This document shows positions 51,630 to 60,526 of a stretch of 64,000 nt of DNA, in pieces (positions within the stretch are counted from its first letter, which is position 1; every line of letters starts with the position of its first letter). The notes under the pieces are model-generated. The model worked only from the letters and a program-made list of their open reading frames with translations. It made no database searches and was not told the DNA's origin. Source of the stretch: Marinoscillum pacificum (lineage in GTDB: Bacteria > Bacteroidota > Bacteroidia > Cytophagales > Cyclobacteriaceae); contig NZ_JAMZMJ010000010.1 of assembly GCF_024714495.1 (NCBI RefSeq), forward strand, positions 124,001 to 188,000, written 5' to 3'. The position numbers and the translations under genes are program-made.

Positions 51630-53999
51630 TTACCTTCTTCCTCCTGAATAAGTCATGGCTTCTCCTTTACCGAATCCATAACTAAAACCAAGGGTCACAA
51701 AAGTACCACGCAAGGACCGACTATACAGCTCATAAGTAGGTTGATACACGTAATTTCTTTCTATTCTTGATGCAAAAACATCCCTTACGCTAAAATTGAT
51801 GACACCCTTTCCTTTCATAACTTTCTTTCGAGCCCCGAGATCCATAAACAGCTGATCCCCCTGCTCACCTTGCACTGTCTCAAATTGAGAGCGGTAGTTT
51901 CCTGTTACTTCCAAATCAAAATCTGCAGGCAACTTAAATTTAGAATTTAATTTAGTTGACCACTGATTAGCCTGAAAATCAATAGATACACCTTCTAATT
52001 CGCCTTTACGATCATAATAATTGTAGTTAAAATCTCCATTGATTGTAATCCATCTAGCAGGCTCATATTTTCCGTTCAGCTCAAGACCTGTCGCATTATT
52101 TGTTCCAATATTCTCTGGCTGAGTAACATTCACATTGTTTTCATAAAATGATATACGCTCCACTACTCCGGTGGTAAATCGGTGATAAATGGCCGAACTC
52201 AATGAAATCTGATCACCATTAAACACTGCAGCTACTTCATAAGAGTCTGTCAGCTCGGGAAGTAAATCAGGGTTTCCTCTTCTTATATTGAAATTATCTC
52301 TCAAGTTGAAGAATGGATTTAAGTCCCAAAGTCTGGGTCTAAAAATCCTTCTTGAATATCCTGATTGAAGTGAGAAGGTTTGAGACATTTTATAACTCGC
52401 ATGAACTGTTGGAAAGAAATTATTATAGTTCTGATCATTACGCTCATTGGTAGTTGTCAAGATCGTTTCTAAATCTGTATTTTCTACCCTTAATCCCAGT
52501 TTCACACCCCACTTATCCAACTCATAAGCGCCTGTAGCATAAACTCCTAATACATTTTGCATGTATTCAAAGTTATTGGTTTGAGACTCATCCAAAACCC
52601 AGGTACCGTCAATAAGATTCTCCACTGAATAATCATTACCAACATCATTAATTAAATATTGACTTCCGGCCTCCAATGTAAACTGCTCGGTAAAAGGCCG
52701 TGTATAATCTAACTTAAATGTATACTTACCTTCATCAAAAGCCGTTGCTGTTTTTTGTTGTGCATCTTGATAAGATACACCGTCAGTTGTTTCAGTGACA
52801 AAATCAGAAGACTGTGTTTTACCAAAGAAACTCCCTATAGCTGAAAACAGGAGGTCGTGATCTTCATGATCTTCAAAATCTCTCTTGTACTGTAGTTCAA
52901 ATTGATATTTAGGATTGGTTGCTTCAGTAGTTTCTGTACGTTGCCATTGAGAGATCATTGCTCCATCATTTTCCATTAAGTAATCCGTAGTTGATGGTTG
53001 ATTTTCCAACTCCAAAGCAAAATTTCCTGACAAAGTGATCACATTGAAATCATTGATGTAGTAATCACTACCTAAAATGAAATTGTAAAATTGCTCATTT
53101 CGGTATTCCGTACCCACAGTAGAAATAGTCGTATCTGTTTCCAAATTAGAATTGACACTCCTCCGTTTATCTGGCAATTCTCTATAACCAGCCCCCAACT
53201 GAGTAAATAGGTTAAACTTTTCCGTTCGATGATTGAGACTCAAACCAAGACTATGGTTATGCGGGACACCAGTATTCAGAGAAATGGATCCATTCGTTCC
53301 TTTTCTTTCCTCTTTTTTCAAAATGATGTTGATAATCCCGGAAGTGCCTTCCGCCTCATATTTGGCAGATGGATTGGTAATTACTTCTACACTTTCAATC
53401 ATATCCGCGGTAATAGTACCAAGTGCATTTCCATTATCACTTGAGGTGAGGACAGAAGGCTTACCATCAATCAATATCTGAACCCCACTACTTCCTCTAA
53501 GGCTCACCTGTCCTTCAATATTCACATTAACTGATGGCACATTACTTAGCACATCGAGCGCGCTAGCCCCGGCTGTACTTAAATCAGCCCCTACATTAAA
53601 CACTCGCTTATCGATTCGAAACTCGGTAGTGGACTTCTCACCTTCTATAACTATTTCATCCAACTGCTGATTATCCACACCAAGGGAAATAGTCCCTAAG
53701 TCTACATTTTGTCCCGTGCGGCTAAACGATCTAATTTCTCGTTTTTCAAATCCGATAAAGCTGATTTCCACATAAAAATCAGTGGCATCCGTCTCAATTT
53801 TAAACAGACCATCAAGCCCTGTGGTAACACCAGTAATTGGATTATTTGTAGACTTAGACTTTATCGCCACGGTAGCAAACTCAACTGGCTCATTGGATTC
53901 AGCATCAACTACCTTACCTGTAAGTACTACGGTGCCAGACTGAGAGAAAGAAAATAAATAGGAGGTGAATAAAATGATAAATATATAAGAACGCATCAA
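51630..53999 (-). CDS. TonB-dependent receptor-type outer membrane protein (beta-barrel family 3)
   Basis: 789 residues. A signal peptide (about 1-19) is followed by a carboxypeptidase-like domain (about 24-110: VVDAESNEPVEFATVAIKS), a plug domain (about 135-235: STAGASALDVLSNVPSVNVN, GQVSLRGSSGVQILIDGKPS), and a barrel with the usual AEGTSGIINIILKKEER and LQSGYSRRIFRPRLWDLN segments of outer-membrane beta-barrel family 3. The last residues SYGFGKGEAM are typical of the C-terminal strand. Substrate unknown; the PepSY-type neighbour points to metal or siderophore uptake. Confidence 0.88.
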   Translation of the reverse strand: MMRSYIFIILFTSYLFSFSQSGTVVLTGKVVDAESNEPVEFATVAIKSKSTNNPITGVTTGLDGLFKIETDATDFYVEISFIGFEKREIRSFSRTGQNVDLGTISLGVDNQQLDEIVIEGEKSTTEFRIDKRVFNVGADLSTAGASALDVLSNVPSVNVNIEGQVSLRGSSGVQILIDGKPSVLTSSDNGNALGTITADMIESVEVITNPSAKYEAEGTSGIINIILKKEERKGTNGSISLNTGVPHNHSLGLSLNHRTEKFNLFTQLGAGYRELPDKRRSVNSNLETDTTISTVGTEYRNEQFYNFILGSDYYINDFNVITLSGNFALELENQPSTTDYLMENDGAMISQWQRTETTEATNPKYQFELQYKRDFEDHEDHDLLFSAIGSFFGKTQSSDFVTETTDGVSYQDAQQKTATAFDEGKYTFKLDYTRPFTEQFTLEAGSQYLINDVGNDYSVENLIDGTWVLDESQTNNFEYMQNVLGVYATGAYELDKWGVKLGLRVENTDLETILTTTNERNDQNYNNFFPTVHASYKMSQTFSLQSGYSRRIFRPRLWDLNPFFNLRDNFNIRRGNPDLLPELTDSYEVAAVFNGDQISLSSAIYHRFTTGVVERISFYENNVNVTQPENIGTNNATGLELNGKYEPARWITINGDFNYNYYDRKGELEGVSIDFQANQWSTKLNSKFKLPADFDLEVTGNYRSQFETVQGEQGDQLFMDLGARKKVMKGKGVINFSVRDVFASRIERNYVYQPTYELYSRSLRGTFVTLGFSYGFGKGEAMTYSGGRR

Positions 54000-54205
54000 T
54001 TGTGATATTGTGTTTATTTTAATGAATACCCAAAGAAAGAATGGTTCACGTTCTTCTCATAATAAAATCTTTGAACGACTGTTTCATTCGTATGAACGAC
54101 ATACTACACCTATTTCAATATAAAAACAATTGTCGTTGAACGGGAAAGTTTGGTTGATCACCTATTTGTTTTGTAGGTATCTCTATCTATAAGTAACATT
54201 GGAAT

Positions 54206-55240
54206 GTGATTGACCTCCAACAAAAAACATCGAATAGCAAATGGGAAATTCCTTTTCAGGTTGTACTAAACCTCATAGTCTTCTCATTTTTCTCTGTAAG
54301 TACACGTGGGTATCATGATAGTATTCCACAGGTTGAGCCATTTGAAGTAGCTTTTTTTACCAACTATGCAATAGCAGCTCTTGCAATTAATTACATCCTA
54401 TTCCCCAGGTTTCTTTATGAGAAAAAGTACGGGCTATTCTTAGCTTGTTTCTTTTTAGTTGTTTTCGCATCCATTTTCATTGAGGAATTCATCCTGGAAA
54501 AAATTTACTTCCCTACCACTCGTGGAAACAAATTTGGGAAAATCATGTTCAGCCTGATTGATGTTCTTCCTGTCACAATTATTTTATGTGGATTTAAACT
54601 GGCATGGGATATCATCAGAAAGCAACTGCAGCTTGAGGAACTAACAGCATCTGTTGAACAAAGTGAATTGAAATTTCTCAAGTCTCAGATCAATCCACAT
54701 TTCATGTTCAACAATTTGAACAATATCTATGCATTAGCTCTTGAAAACTCACCTAAGACACCTGAAATCATCTTAGGAATGTCATCCTTCATGAGATATG
54801 TTTTGTATGAGTGCAAAAGTCAATATGTCCCCTTAAAGAATGAAATTCATCAATTGGAAAACTATATTGAACTCTATGAAATGCAAATTGAAGGACGAGG
54901 ACAGGTACACTATCACAAATCCGGGATCGACGAGCCTTCACAATTAGTTGCCCCTTTGATCTTGATGGTCTTTGTGGAAAATGCATTTAAGCACAGTTCC
55001 GAAAAAAAATCAGATGGAATTGAAATTTATATTGATCTGATGTTAGAGAATGACACTCTTCACTTCCATTGTAAAAACAATTATGACCCGATAGAACACA
55101 AAAACATTGAAAAAGAGGCTGGCATCGGATTGGAAAACGTGCAAAAGCGCTTGCAATTCATTTATCCCAATTCACATGAATTGAGAATTAATGAATCCGA
55201 TACAGAATATGATGTGCAACTAACAATCGATCTGAAGTAA
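54206..55240 (+). CDS. LytS/YehU-type sensor histidine kinase
   Basis: 344 residues starting at the GTG at 54206 (no better in-frame ATG nearby). Four membrane helices (about 15-145) are followed by a coiled coil and a His_kinase (LytS-type) domain: FLKSQINPHFMFNNLNNIYA with the phosphoacceptor His, then LVAPLILMVFVENAFKHSSE (N-box) and GIGLENVQKRLQFIY (G-box). The response regulator starts inside its stop (TAATG). Target unknown; the pair usually controls envelope or nutrient genes. Confidence 0.91.
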   Translation: MIDLQQKTSNSKWEIPFQVVLNLIVFSFFSVSTRGYHDSIPQVEPFEVAFFTNYAIAALAINYILFPRFLYEKKYGLFLACFFLVVFASIFIEEFILEKIYFPTTRGNKFGKIMFSLIDVLPVTIILCGFKLAWDIIRKQLQLEELTASVEQSELKFLKSQINPHFMFNNLNNIYALALENSPKTPEIILGMSSFMRYVLYECKSQYVPLKNEIHQLENYIELYEMQIEGRGQVHYHKSGIDEPSQLVAPLILMVFVENAFKHSSEKKSDGIEIYIDLMLENDTLHFHCKNNYDPIEHKNIEKEAGIGLENVQKRLQFIYPNSHELRINESDTEYDVQLTIDLK

Positions 55241-55944
55241 TGAACTTAACATGCATCATCGTTGAAGATCAAGCTCCTGCACAGCGAATTCTGAAGAAAT
55301 ACATCAGTGATTTAGAGTTTATAGAACTGAAAGCTACGTTTTCTAATGCCACTAAAGCCCTCGATTTTCTAAATTCGGCAGAAGTCGACTTAATTTTTCT
55401 AGACATTCACCTACCCAAAATGTCTGGCATGGATTTCCTGAAAATCAAACCCAAATCCAATCATGTCATCCTTACTACGGCGTATAGTGACTATGCTCTG
55501 GAGAGCTATGAATACAATGTTGTAGATTACCTCCTTAAGCCCTTTTCATTTCAGCGATTTGTTCAGGCAGTTTCTAAAGTGCAGGAACTTATCACTTTTA
55601 AACAAGGGAGTCACCCAATCTCAAGGAATGAGGTCACGGAAGTTTTTATCAAATCAGGATACGATCATATTAAATTGGTCATAGATGATATTCTTTTCAT
55701 CAAATCTGATGGAGATTACACAGAACTCCATTGCGAAAAGCAGAAACACCTATCTTCAGAACCATTAAAATTCTGGATAAATTTCCTGAACACAAATCAT
55801 TTCATTCAGATCCACAAATCGTTTTTAGTCAATCTCACTAAAATCTCAAAAGTATCAGGAAATCGAATATTTCTAGTAGATAATCAAGAGCTCCCAATAG
55901 GTCGGGTTTATAAAGACACATTCACTGAAAAGTTCCTGAAATAG
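55240..55944 (+). CDS. LytTR-family response regulator
   Basis: 234 residues. The receiver has CIIVEDQAPAQRIL, the phosphoacceptor in LIFLDIHLPKMSG, TTAYSDYAL and YLLKPFSFQRF. The LytTR DNA-binding domain spans about 130-232, with FIKSGYDHIKLVIDDILFIK and LNTNHFIQIHKSFLVNL. It starts inside the stop of the LytS-type gene and is its partner. Confidence 0.93.
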   Translation: MNLTCIIVEDQAPAQRILKKYISDLEFIELKATFSNATKALDFLNSAEVDLIFLDIHLPKMSGMDFLKIKPKSNHVILTTAYSDYALESYEYNVVDYLLKPFSFQRFVQAVSKVQELITFKQGSHPISRNEVTEVFIKSGYDHIKLVIDDILFIKSDGDYTELHCEKQKHLSSEPLKFWINFLNTNHFIQIHKSFLVNLTKISKVSGNRIFLVDNQELPIGRVYKDTFTEKFLK

Positions 55945-56048
55945 CCTTTAAAACTTCATATTTCAAAATGTCGCTTCAATGTCAGGTCAAAGTCTTACCT
56001 TTTCCTTGAAAGACAATGCTATTGAGATTTTCATTGCAATGATTTCTT

Positions 56049-56759
56049 ATGATAGAGCAGAGACAACTAGGAGATAGAATTATTCAGCTGAGAATGACTG
56101 CTGGATTAACACAAGATGAACTTGCTGAAAAATGTCAAGTAGCTACCAGAACAATTCAGCGAATCGAATTGAATCAAGTTAACCCCAGGGCCTATACCTT
56201 GAGAGTATTATCTGAGGTACTGAATGAGGATTTATTCGAAAAGTCTCACGTGATTCAAAGAGATCAACGCAATCTGTTTTGGTATTTGTGTGATTTGTTC
56301 AACTTCAAAACCAATAAAATGAAAAAAATCTCCATTCTCAGCACAACAACGCTTTCAATTTTCCTTGCAATCTTTTTAATGTCAGGAAAGAGTACAGACT
56401 TTTCGACCATGACTTCTCATTCTATTGCACCAAAAAGCGGAATTACAATCATCAGAAACCAAGAGAATGAAATAGAGGCACTGGATGTAGTATTCTCTTC
56501 AAATCAAACTCTAGATAGCTTAATACTAATGAGAGATCAACTAATAAAATGGAATATCACATTAAATTTCTCTAACCTAGAATTTGATGATTCAGGCAAC
56601 CTCACAGCAATTGGTTACTCTGCCTCAGATGGCAGATCAAAAGGTGCGGCAAACGCCATCATCAATAAGCAAGTTCAAATGGGGTTCTATTTTGACTACA
56701 CTAAATCTAGAAAACGAGATTTTTGCATTGGAGGCTGCTGGATTGAAGGGCAACAATAG
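56049..56759 (+). CDS. Membrane-anchored XRE-family regulator with extracytoplasmic domain
   Basis: 236 residues. Residues about 6-62 form an XRE-type helix-turn-helix (RIIQLRMTAGLTQDELAEK, then VATRTIQRIE). A basic segment and one membrane helix (about 95-113: SILSTTTLSIFLAIFLMSG) follow. The rest (about 120-236) lies outside and has LDSLILMRDQLIKWNITLNF and DSGNLTAIGY, a domain resembling the C-terminal part of BlaR1/M56-type peptidases in Bacteroidota. This suggests one-component sensing across the membrane. It follows the LytS/LytTR pair by about 100 bases and is separate from it. Confidence 0.77.
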   Translation: MIEQRQLGDRIIQLRMTAGLTQDELAEKCQVATRTIQRIELNQVNPRAYTLRVLSEVLNEDLFEKSHVIQRDQRNLFWYLCDLFNFKTNKMKKISILSTTTLSIFLAIFLMSGKSTDFSTMTSHSIAPKSGITIIRNQENEIEALDVVFSSNQTLDSLILMRDQLIKWNITLNFSNLEFDDSGNLTAIGYSASDGRSKGAANAIINKQVQMGFYFDYTKSRKRDFCIGGCWIEGQQ

Positions 56760-56813
56760 CAAATCAAACACATTGAACGACTGGTTGTTAATAAACTACT
56801 GACAGCTAGTTTT

Positions 56814-57728
56814 ATGAAAGATCGCCTCAAGAGCATATACTATTTTGTTAAAAACATTGTTCAAATATTCAATGAGCAAGATCCTGTGGTATATGCAGGA
56901 GCCATAGCCTTCTTCACATTATTTTCTTTGCCATCAGCTCTAATGATTATCATTCAGTCACTAGGAACCATCTTAAGCAAAGACGAAATAAGAAGCCAGC
57001 TGGCTAATCAAATTTCCGGATTGATAGGAGCGGCGAGTACAGAAGAGATTCTCACCATTGTAGAAAACAGAGGGTGGGAATATTCTTCAATACTTGGAAA
57101 CATTGTTGGTTTAGTGTTTTTATTCATCAGTGCCACTGCGGTTTTCAACTTTATTCAAAAGGCACTGAATTCGATTTGGAATGTAAAGCCTCAACCCAAA
57201 AAAGTTGTCAAGAGATTCTTAATAGACAGACTATTATCATTCTCCATCATTACAATTATTGGCTTTTTACTCATGGTCACATTGGTTCTTGACGCAGCAA
57301 TGAGCATTTTCAAAGAATTCCTCTACAAGCTAATTACAAAAGATTTCAGCATGTACATTGTGGAGGGAGCCAATTTATTAATATCTCTTTTAATTATATC
57401 TACAATTTTTGCACTGGTCTTTAAATTCCTTCCAGATGCCAAAATAAAATGGCGCGATGTTTCTGTAGGTGCCATTGTCACAGGCATATTATTCATGCTT
57501 GGAAAGTTTGCGATTGGCTTAATATTATCCAATTCACAAATCACATCTACCTACGGAGCAGCTGGATCATTGGCAGGAATTCTTGTTTGGGTGTTCTATT
57601 CTTCTATTCTGGTGCTGATCGGAGCCATTTTCACTAGAGTTTATGCTGAGGAAATAGGACATGACATCAAACCGCAAAGTCATGCTGTTCTGGTCGATTC
57701 GCCAAAAGAAGAAACTATTGAGAGTTAA
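56814..57728 (+). CDS. YihY/BrkB-family membrane protein, copy 2
   Basis: 304 residues, a second YihY-family protein in the window. The start VVYAGAIAFFTLFSLPSALM is the family's first helix, and SQITSTYGAAGSLAGILVW closes the last. It differs from copy 1 in the length of its N-terminus and does not have its long preceding segment. Its role is unknown. The end overlaps convergently with the DUF4235-like gene by 4 bases. Confidence 0.85.
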   Translation: MKDRLKSIYYFVKNIVQIFNEQDPVVYAGAIAFFTLFSLPSALMIIIQSLGTILSKDEIRSQLANQISGLIGAASTEEILTIVENRGWEYSSILGNIVGLVFLFISATAVFNFIQKALNSIWNVKPQPKKVVKRFLIDRLLSFSIITIIGFLLMVTLVLDAAMSIFKEFLYKLITKDFSMYIVEGANLLISLLIISTIFALVFKFLPDAKIKWRDVSVGAIVTGILFMLGKFAIGLILSNSQITSTYGAAGSLAGILVWVFYSSILVLIGAIFTRVYAEEIGHDIKPQSHAVLVDSPKEETIES

Positions 57729-58018
57729 TTAAGCTCTTTTGGCGTCTTCCCTCCAATTCGCTTCCATCCTTGAGTCACCAATTTGCGGGTATAGACTTTC
57801 GTCAGTGCCCCTATGATGCCAGTAGTTATTGAAAACAATAAAACTTCTCGGGTACTGTAATCCTCGTGTTCTGGGTTGTCTGGCAAGTCCTTTGAAGTAA
57901 CAGCCTTATAAGATGTGGAAACTACTTTTTTAATCAACGTTGCTCCTAGAAATGAAAAGGCAAATACCACAATATTGAACTTAGCCTCATCTAGAGTATT
58001 TGTAGAAAGTTTCTTCAT
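57725..58018 (-). CDS. DUF4235-like small membrane protein
   Basis: 97 residues with two membrane segments (about 14-32 and 62-76). The end, VYTRKLVTQGWKRIGGKTP, resembles the DUF4235 C-terminus. The function is unknown. It lies at the end of the YihY gene on the opposite strand. An imperfect 19-bp palindrome lies just upstream of its start. Confidence 0.65.
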   Translation of the reverse strand: MKKLSTNTLDEAKFNIVVFAFSFLGATLIKKVVSTSYKAVTSKDLPDNPEHEDYSTREVLLFSITTGIIGALTKVYTRKLVTQGWKRIGGKTPKELN

Positions 58019-58027
58019 AGCGCAATT

Positions 58028-58046
58028 GTTAGTCTAGTAAACTAAC
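58028..58046. promoter_or_regulatory. Imperfect 19-bp palindrome upstream of the DUF4235-like gene
   Basis: GTTAGTCTAGTAAACTAAC is a 9-1-9 inverted repeat with one mismatch, 10 bases upstream of the ATG. It may be an operator. A half-site (GTTAGTCTA) recurs at 58219-58227. The rest of 58047-58300 shows nothing I can name. Confidence 0.35.
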
Positions 58047-58303
58047 CGAGTGAAGCCGTAATGGTTTGGAAATGTCTTTGTTATGATGCCGGATTGTGGG
58101 ATTAGTTGACGGTGATTCTTCAAGAGAATTAATCAAATTAAACCATTCTCATTTCATTGGAAGTTGCTCTTTCATTTTATGTCCTTCTGAGAACAAGTCC
58201 AGCCTTTGATGTAAAATGGTTAGTCTATGTAAAAACTTATGGATTACCTAACGGTGATCCCTGAACAGGGAGATTCAAGGAATCTAAAAACAGAGTTGGC
58301 TAA

Positions 58304-58335
58304 AACAAAAAAAGCTCGACATAATGTCGAGCTTT
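58304..58335 (-). terminator. Terminator of tRNA-Ser
   Basis: AAAGCTCGACAT and ATGTCGAGCTTT pair with a short loop (58311-58335), followed on the reverse strand by a T-rich tail. It lies just downstream of the tRNA gene. Confidence 0.8.
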
Positions 58336-58339
58336 TCAG

Positions 58340-58424
58340 CAGAGGAAGAGGGATTCGAACCCCCGGTACCTCGCGGTACAACGGTTTTCAAGACCGCCGC
58401 ATTCGACCACTCTGCCATTCCTCT
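58340..58424 (-). tRNA. tRNA-Ser (anticodon UGA)
   Basis: An 85-base gene on the reverse strand. The acceptor AGAGGAA pairs with TTCCTCT plus a discriminator G. The anticodon loop CTTGAAA gives UGA, at 58388-58390 in the window. A long variable arm (TACCGCGAGGTA region) and the T-loop GGTTCGAATCC are the features of a class II serine tRNA. CCA is not encoded. Confidence 0.95.
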
Positions 58425-58563
58425 GTGTGATCTTTCACCCTATTCGGATGATGCGTTTTTGTTTTAGAAGAGACGCTCAGCTTTTCAAGCTTTTTGAACA
58501 CTCCTCCGATAGCTATCGGAGTTCCTCTGTGTGATCTTACACCTTATTTAGGTGCTGCGTATT
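58418..58563 (-). repeat. Imperfect duplication of the tRNA-Ser 5' end and upstream region
   Basis: The tRNA 5' terminus plus its upstream flank (58418-58456, TTCCTCTGTGTGATCTT on the forward strand and following) recurs at 58522-58560 with about six mismatches in 39 bases. Only the first seven bases of the tRNA are kept in the second copy. It looks like the remnant of a second, lost tRNA-Ser gene. Confidence 0.7.
58504..58521. repeat. 18-bp perfect palindrome
   Basis: CTCCGATAGCTATCGGAG is perfectly self-complementary and sits exactly at the break between the second flank copy and other sequence. From memory, palindromes of this CCGATAGCTATCGG type are scattered through several Bacteroidota genomes; no transposase is near. 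Confidence 0.6.
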
Positions 58564-58717
58564 TCCAATTCTTTTGGTGTTTTGCCCGAATTGGATCGCA
58601 AAAATAACGGATCAATCGAATCTACCAAATCCATTGACCAATATTTTATCGAATATCTAAAAGAAATCTGAACATTTTATCTGAAAGCACAGTTTTTACA
58701 ATTCAAACCCCGCCAAT

Positions 58718-58924
58718 ATGAGTATTGAAGCAACATGGATTATGCTAATTCTCACTAATTTCTTCGGAGCAGTGATGATCTTTGTAACTCTTTACGTCCT
58801 TCGTTCTGGAAGAAAAAATAAAAAACTCACTACTTACTCGAACCATAAAACAAAAGAGGAAAAAGGACCTACTCTTGAATTGCCTGCTGGCGTGACTCTT
58901 CCAACCAGGCATACTAAAGTTTAA
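58718..58924 (+). CDS. Small single-span membrane protein
   Basis: 68 residues. One membrane helix (about 7-28, WIMLILTNFFGAVMIFVTLY) is followed by a basic cytoplasmic tail (SGRKNKKLTTYSNHKTKEE). The function is unknown. Its end overlaps convergently by 11 bases with the oxidoreductase gene. It is clearly a plausible gene by composition, but short. Confidence 0.55.
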   Translation: MSIEATWIMLILTNFFGAVMIFVTLYVLRSGRKNKKLTTYSNHKTKEEKGPTLELPAGVTLPTRHTKV

Positions 58925-59954
58925 CAACCACACCTTTCTCTGCACTCTCAAAGGCAGCATCAATCACACGCATGACATTCACCCCGTCTGTAGCCGTTAC
59001 AGGCGCTTCAGCTCCATTTCGAATGGATTGATAGATGCCTTCATAATATTCCTTATAGTCACCTACTTCTGTAGGCAATTGCCCTTTTCTGGAATCTACG
59101 TGAAGAACACCCTTTTCATCGACTGATTCAACACCGTATTGTTCATGATCTGGCTTCATTCCAGCTTGTAACTGATCCTCTTGCACATCTGCCCTTGATT
59201 TCAAAAATGAGCCCTTAGTCCCATACAAAATAAATCCTGGTAACTGATCCTTGAAAAAATATCCACCATGGACATGAACTCTTTTTTTATCGTACTTGAG
59301 AAGAATATCGAAGTAATCATCCACTTCTGAACCTTCACGTGTGATCCCTATGTCAGCGAAGACACTGTGGGGCATACCAAATAGAGTCAGTGCCTGATCT
59401 ATGACATGTGCTCCTAAATCTTTGATAATTCCAGCTCCATCGCTAGGTTTCTCTTTGTGCGCTTTGGGACTTAGTTCTGGTCTCCAACGATCAAAAGCAA
59501 TTCGCGCTTCGATGATATCGCCTAGCTGTCCAGTTTTCAATAATCGCTGTACAGTTTTAAAATCACTATCAAACCTTCTGTTTTGGAAGACTGATAATTT
59601 CAAGCCTTTACTCTCTGCCAGGGCAGCAAGCTCTTCGGCTTCACTTGTACTGCCCACAAAAGCCTTTTCGACCACAGCATGTTTCCCAGCCTCAAGAACT
59701 TTCCTGGTATATTCATAATGTGTATAGGTAGGTGTATTCACTACCACCAACTCAACTTGCTCATCATCTAAGACCTCCTCCAGAGATTCATAAGATTTCA
59801 CATAAGGGTAGTGATCCTGGATGACATGTTTACTTCTTTCCCAACTTCCCAGTAATTCAAAACCAGAGTGAAGGTGAATAAACGGTGCGTGGAATACTCT
59901 TCCAGACATACCAAATGACAAAAGTGCGGTCTTAATTGGTTGTAAATGAGCCAT
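58914..59954 (-). CDS. Gfo/Idh/MocA-family oxidoreductase (YdgJ/IolW-like)
   Basis: 346 residues from the ATG at 59954 (an earlier ATG at 59987 gives an unlikely extension). The N-terminus has KTALLSFGMSGRVFHAPFIH, then a nucleotide domain with VVNTPTYTHYEYTRKVLEAG. The EKP-type motif reads VVEKAF, with Ala in place of Pro. KLSVFQNRRFDSDFKTVQRL is like YdgJ/IolW, which reduce scyllo-inosose with NADPH. A role in inositol metabolism would fit the ino1 gene in the window, but this is not shown, and many oxidoreductases of this family act on other sugars. Confidence 0.85.
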   Translation of the reverse strand: MAHLQPIKTALLSFGMSGRVFHAPFIHLHSGFELLGSWERSKHVIQDHYPYVKSYESLEEVLDDEQVELVVVNTPTYTHYEYTRKVLEAGKHAVVEKAFVGSTSEAEELAALAESKGLKLSVFQNRRFDSDFKTVQRLLKTGQLGDIIEARIAFDRWRPELSPKAHKEKPSDGAGIIKDLGAHVIDQALTLFGMPHSVFADIGITREGSEVDDYFDILLKYDKKRVHVHGGYFFKDQLPGFILYGTKGSFLKSRADVQEDQLQAGMKPDHEQYGVESVDEKGVLHVDSRKGQLPTEVGDYKEYYEGIYQSIRNGAEAPVTATDGVNVMRVIDAAFESAEKGVVVKL

Positions 59955-60066
59955 TAAAAAGTTAAATTCTGTAATGTGAATATACAATCAGTCCTTATAA
60001 ATTCGGTTTGACCGATGAATTAATCCTGCCCGTCTAATTTTAAATGTTTTGAAATACAACGGGTTA

Positions 60067-60074
60067 TAATTTTG
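60067..60074 (+). promoter_or_regulatory. -7 promoter element of the STAS-like gene
   Basis: TAATTTTG matches TAnnTTTG, and a TTTG ends 15 bases upstream as a possible -33 box. The ATG at 60101 is 26 bases downstream. Confidence 0.55.
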
Positions 60075-60100
60075 AGTCTGCAAATAACTACCTAAAACAA

Positions 60101-60472
60101 ATGTATAAAATTGAAGCCGACGTAGAAAAAAACCTTCTGATTTTACACTTAGAAGGCTTTATGAGTGATGAAGAGTTGAAAAATGGAGCTCAGGAACTAA
60201 TTGACCTTGTATCCAGCAAAATGAAACCGGGTTTCATTGTCATTAATGATATTGCCAAAATGAAGCCAGCCAGCCAGGAAGGAACTGAGCATATCAAGAA
60301 AGCACAAATGTTTGTTGCTCAAAATGGTGTAGCACGAATCATCAGAGTAACTGACAACCCAATTTCCAAAATGCAAATGAGTCGTACAGCAAAATCTGCT
60401 GGTTACATTGCCGAAGAGGCAAAAACCATGGAAGAAGCTCTTGACAGAGTGAATGAATTGGTTAGCGCCTAA
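60101..60472 (+). CDS. STAS/SpoIIAA-like hypothetical protein
   Basis: 123 residues with an alternating alpha/beta pattern: YKIEADVEKNLLILHLEGFM at the N-terminus, then FIVINDIAKMKPASQEG and VARIIRVTDNPISKMQMS. This is like SpoIIAA/STAS-like folds, though a specific family cannot be named. The role is unknown. The gene is followed by a strong bidirectional terminator. Confidence 0.65.
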   Translation: MYKIEADVEKNLLILHLEGFMSDEELKNGAQELIDLVSSKMKPGFIVINDIAKMKPASQEGTEHIKKAQMFVAQNGVARIIRVTDNPISKMQMSRTAKSAGYIAEEAKTMEEALDRVNELVSA

Positions 60473-60492
60473 AAGATGATACTTTATTAATT

Positions 60493-60526
60493 AAGGAGAT
60501 TAAGTCAGCTTAATCTCCTTTTTTTA
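60493..60526. terminator. Bidirectional terminator
   Basis: AAGGAGATTAAG and CTTAATCTCCTT pair over 12 bp with the loop TCAG, and seven T residues follow on the forward strand. It lies between the end of the STAS-like gene and the end of the PA14-type gene and likely serves both. Confidence 0.85.

Noticed and set aside
49820-57728. The two YihY genes as a recent duplication
   Set aside because: They share only the general family pattern, and differ in N-terminal length and most residues; they look like old paralogues.
58239-58430. 63-residue forward ORF
   Set aside because: It covers the tRNA-Ser gene and its terminator, so it is not coding.
58504-58521. Palindrome as the end of an insertion sequence
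   Set aside because: There is no transposase, no second inverted end and no target-site duplication nearby.
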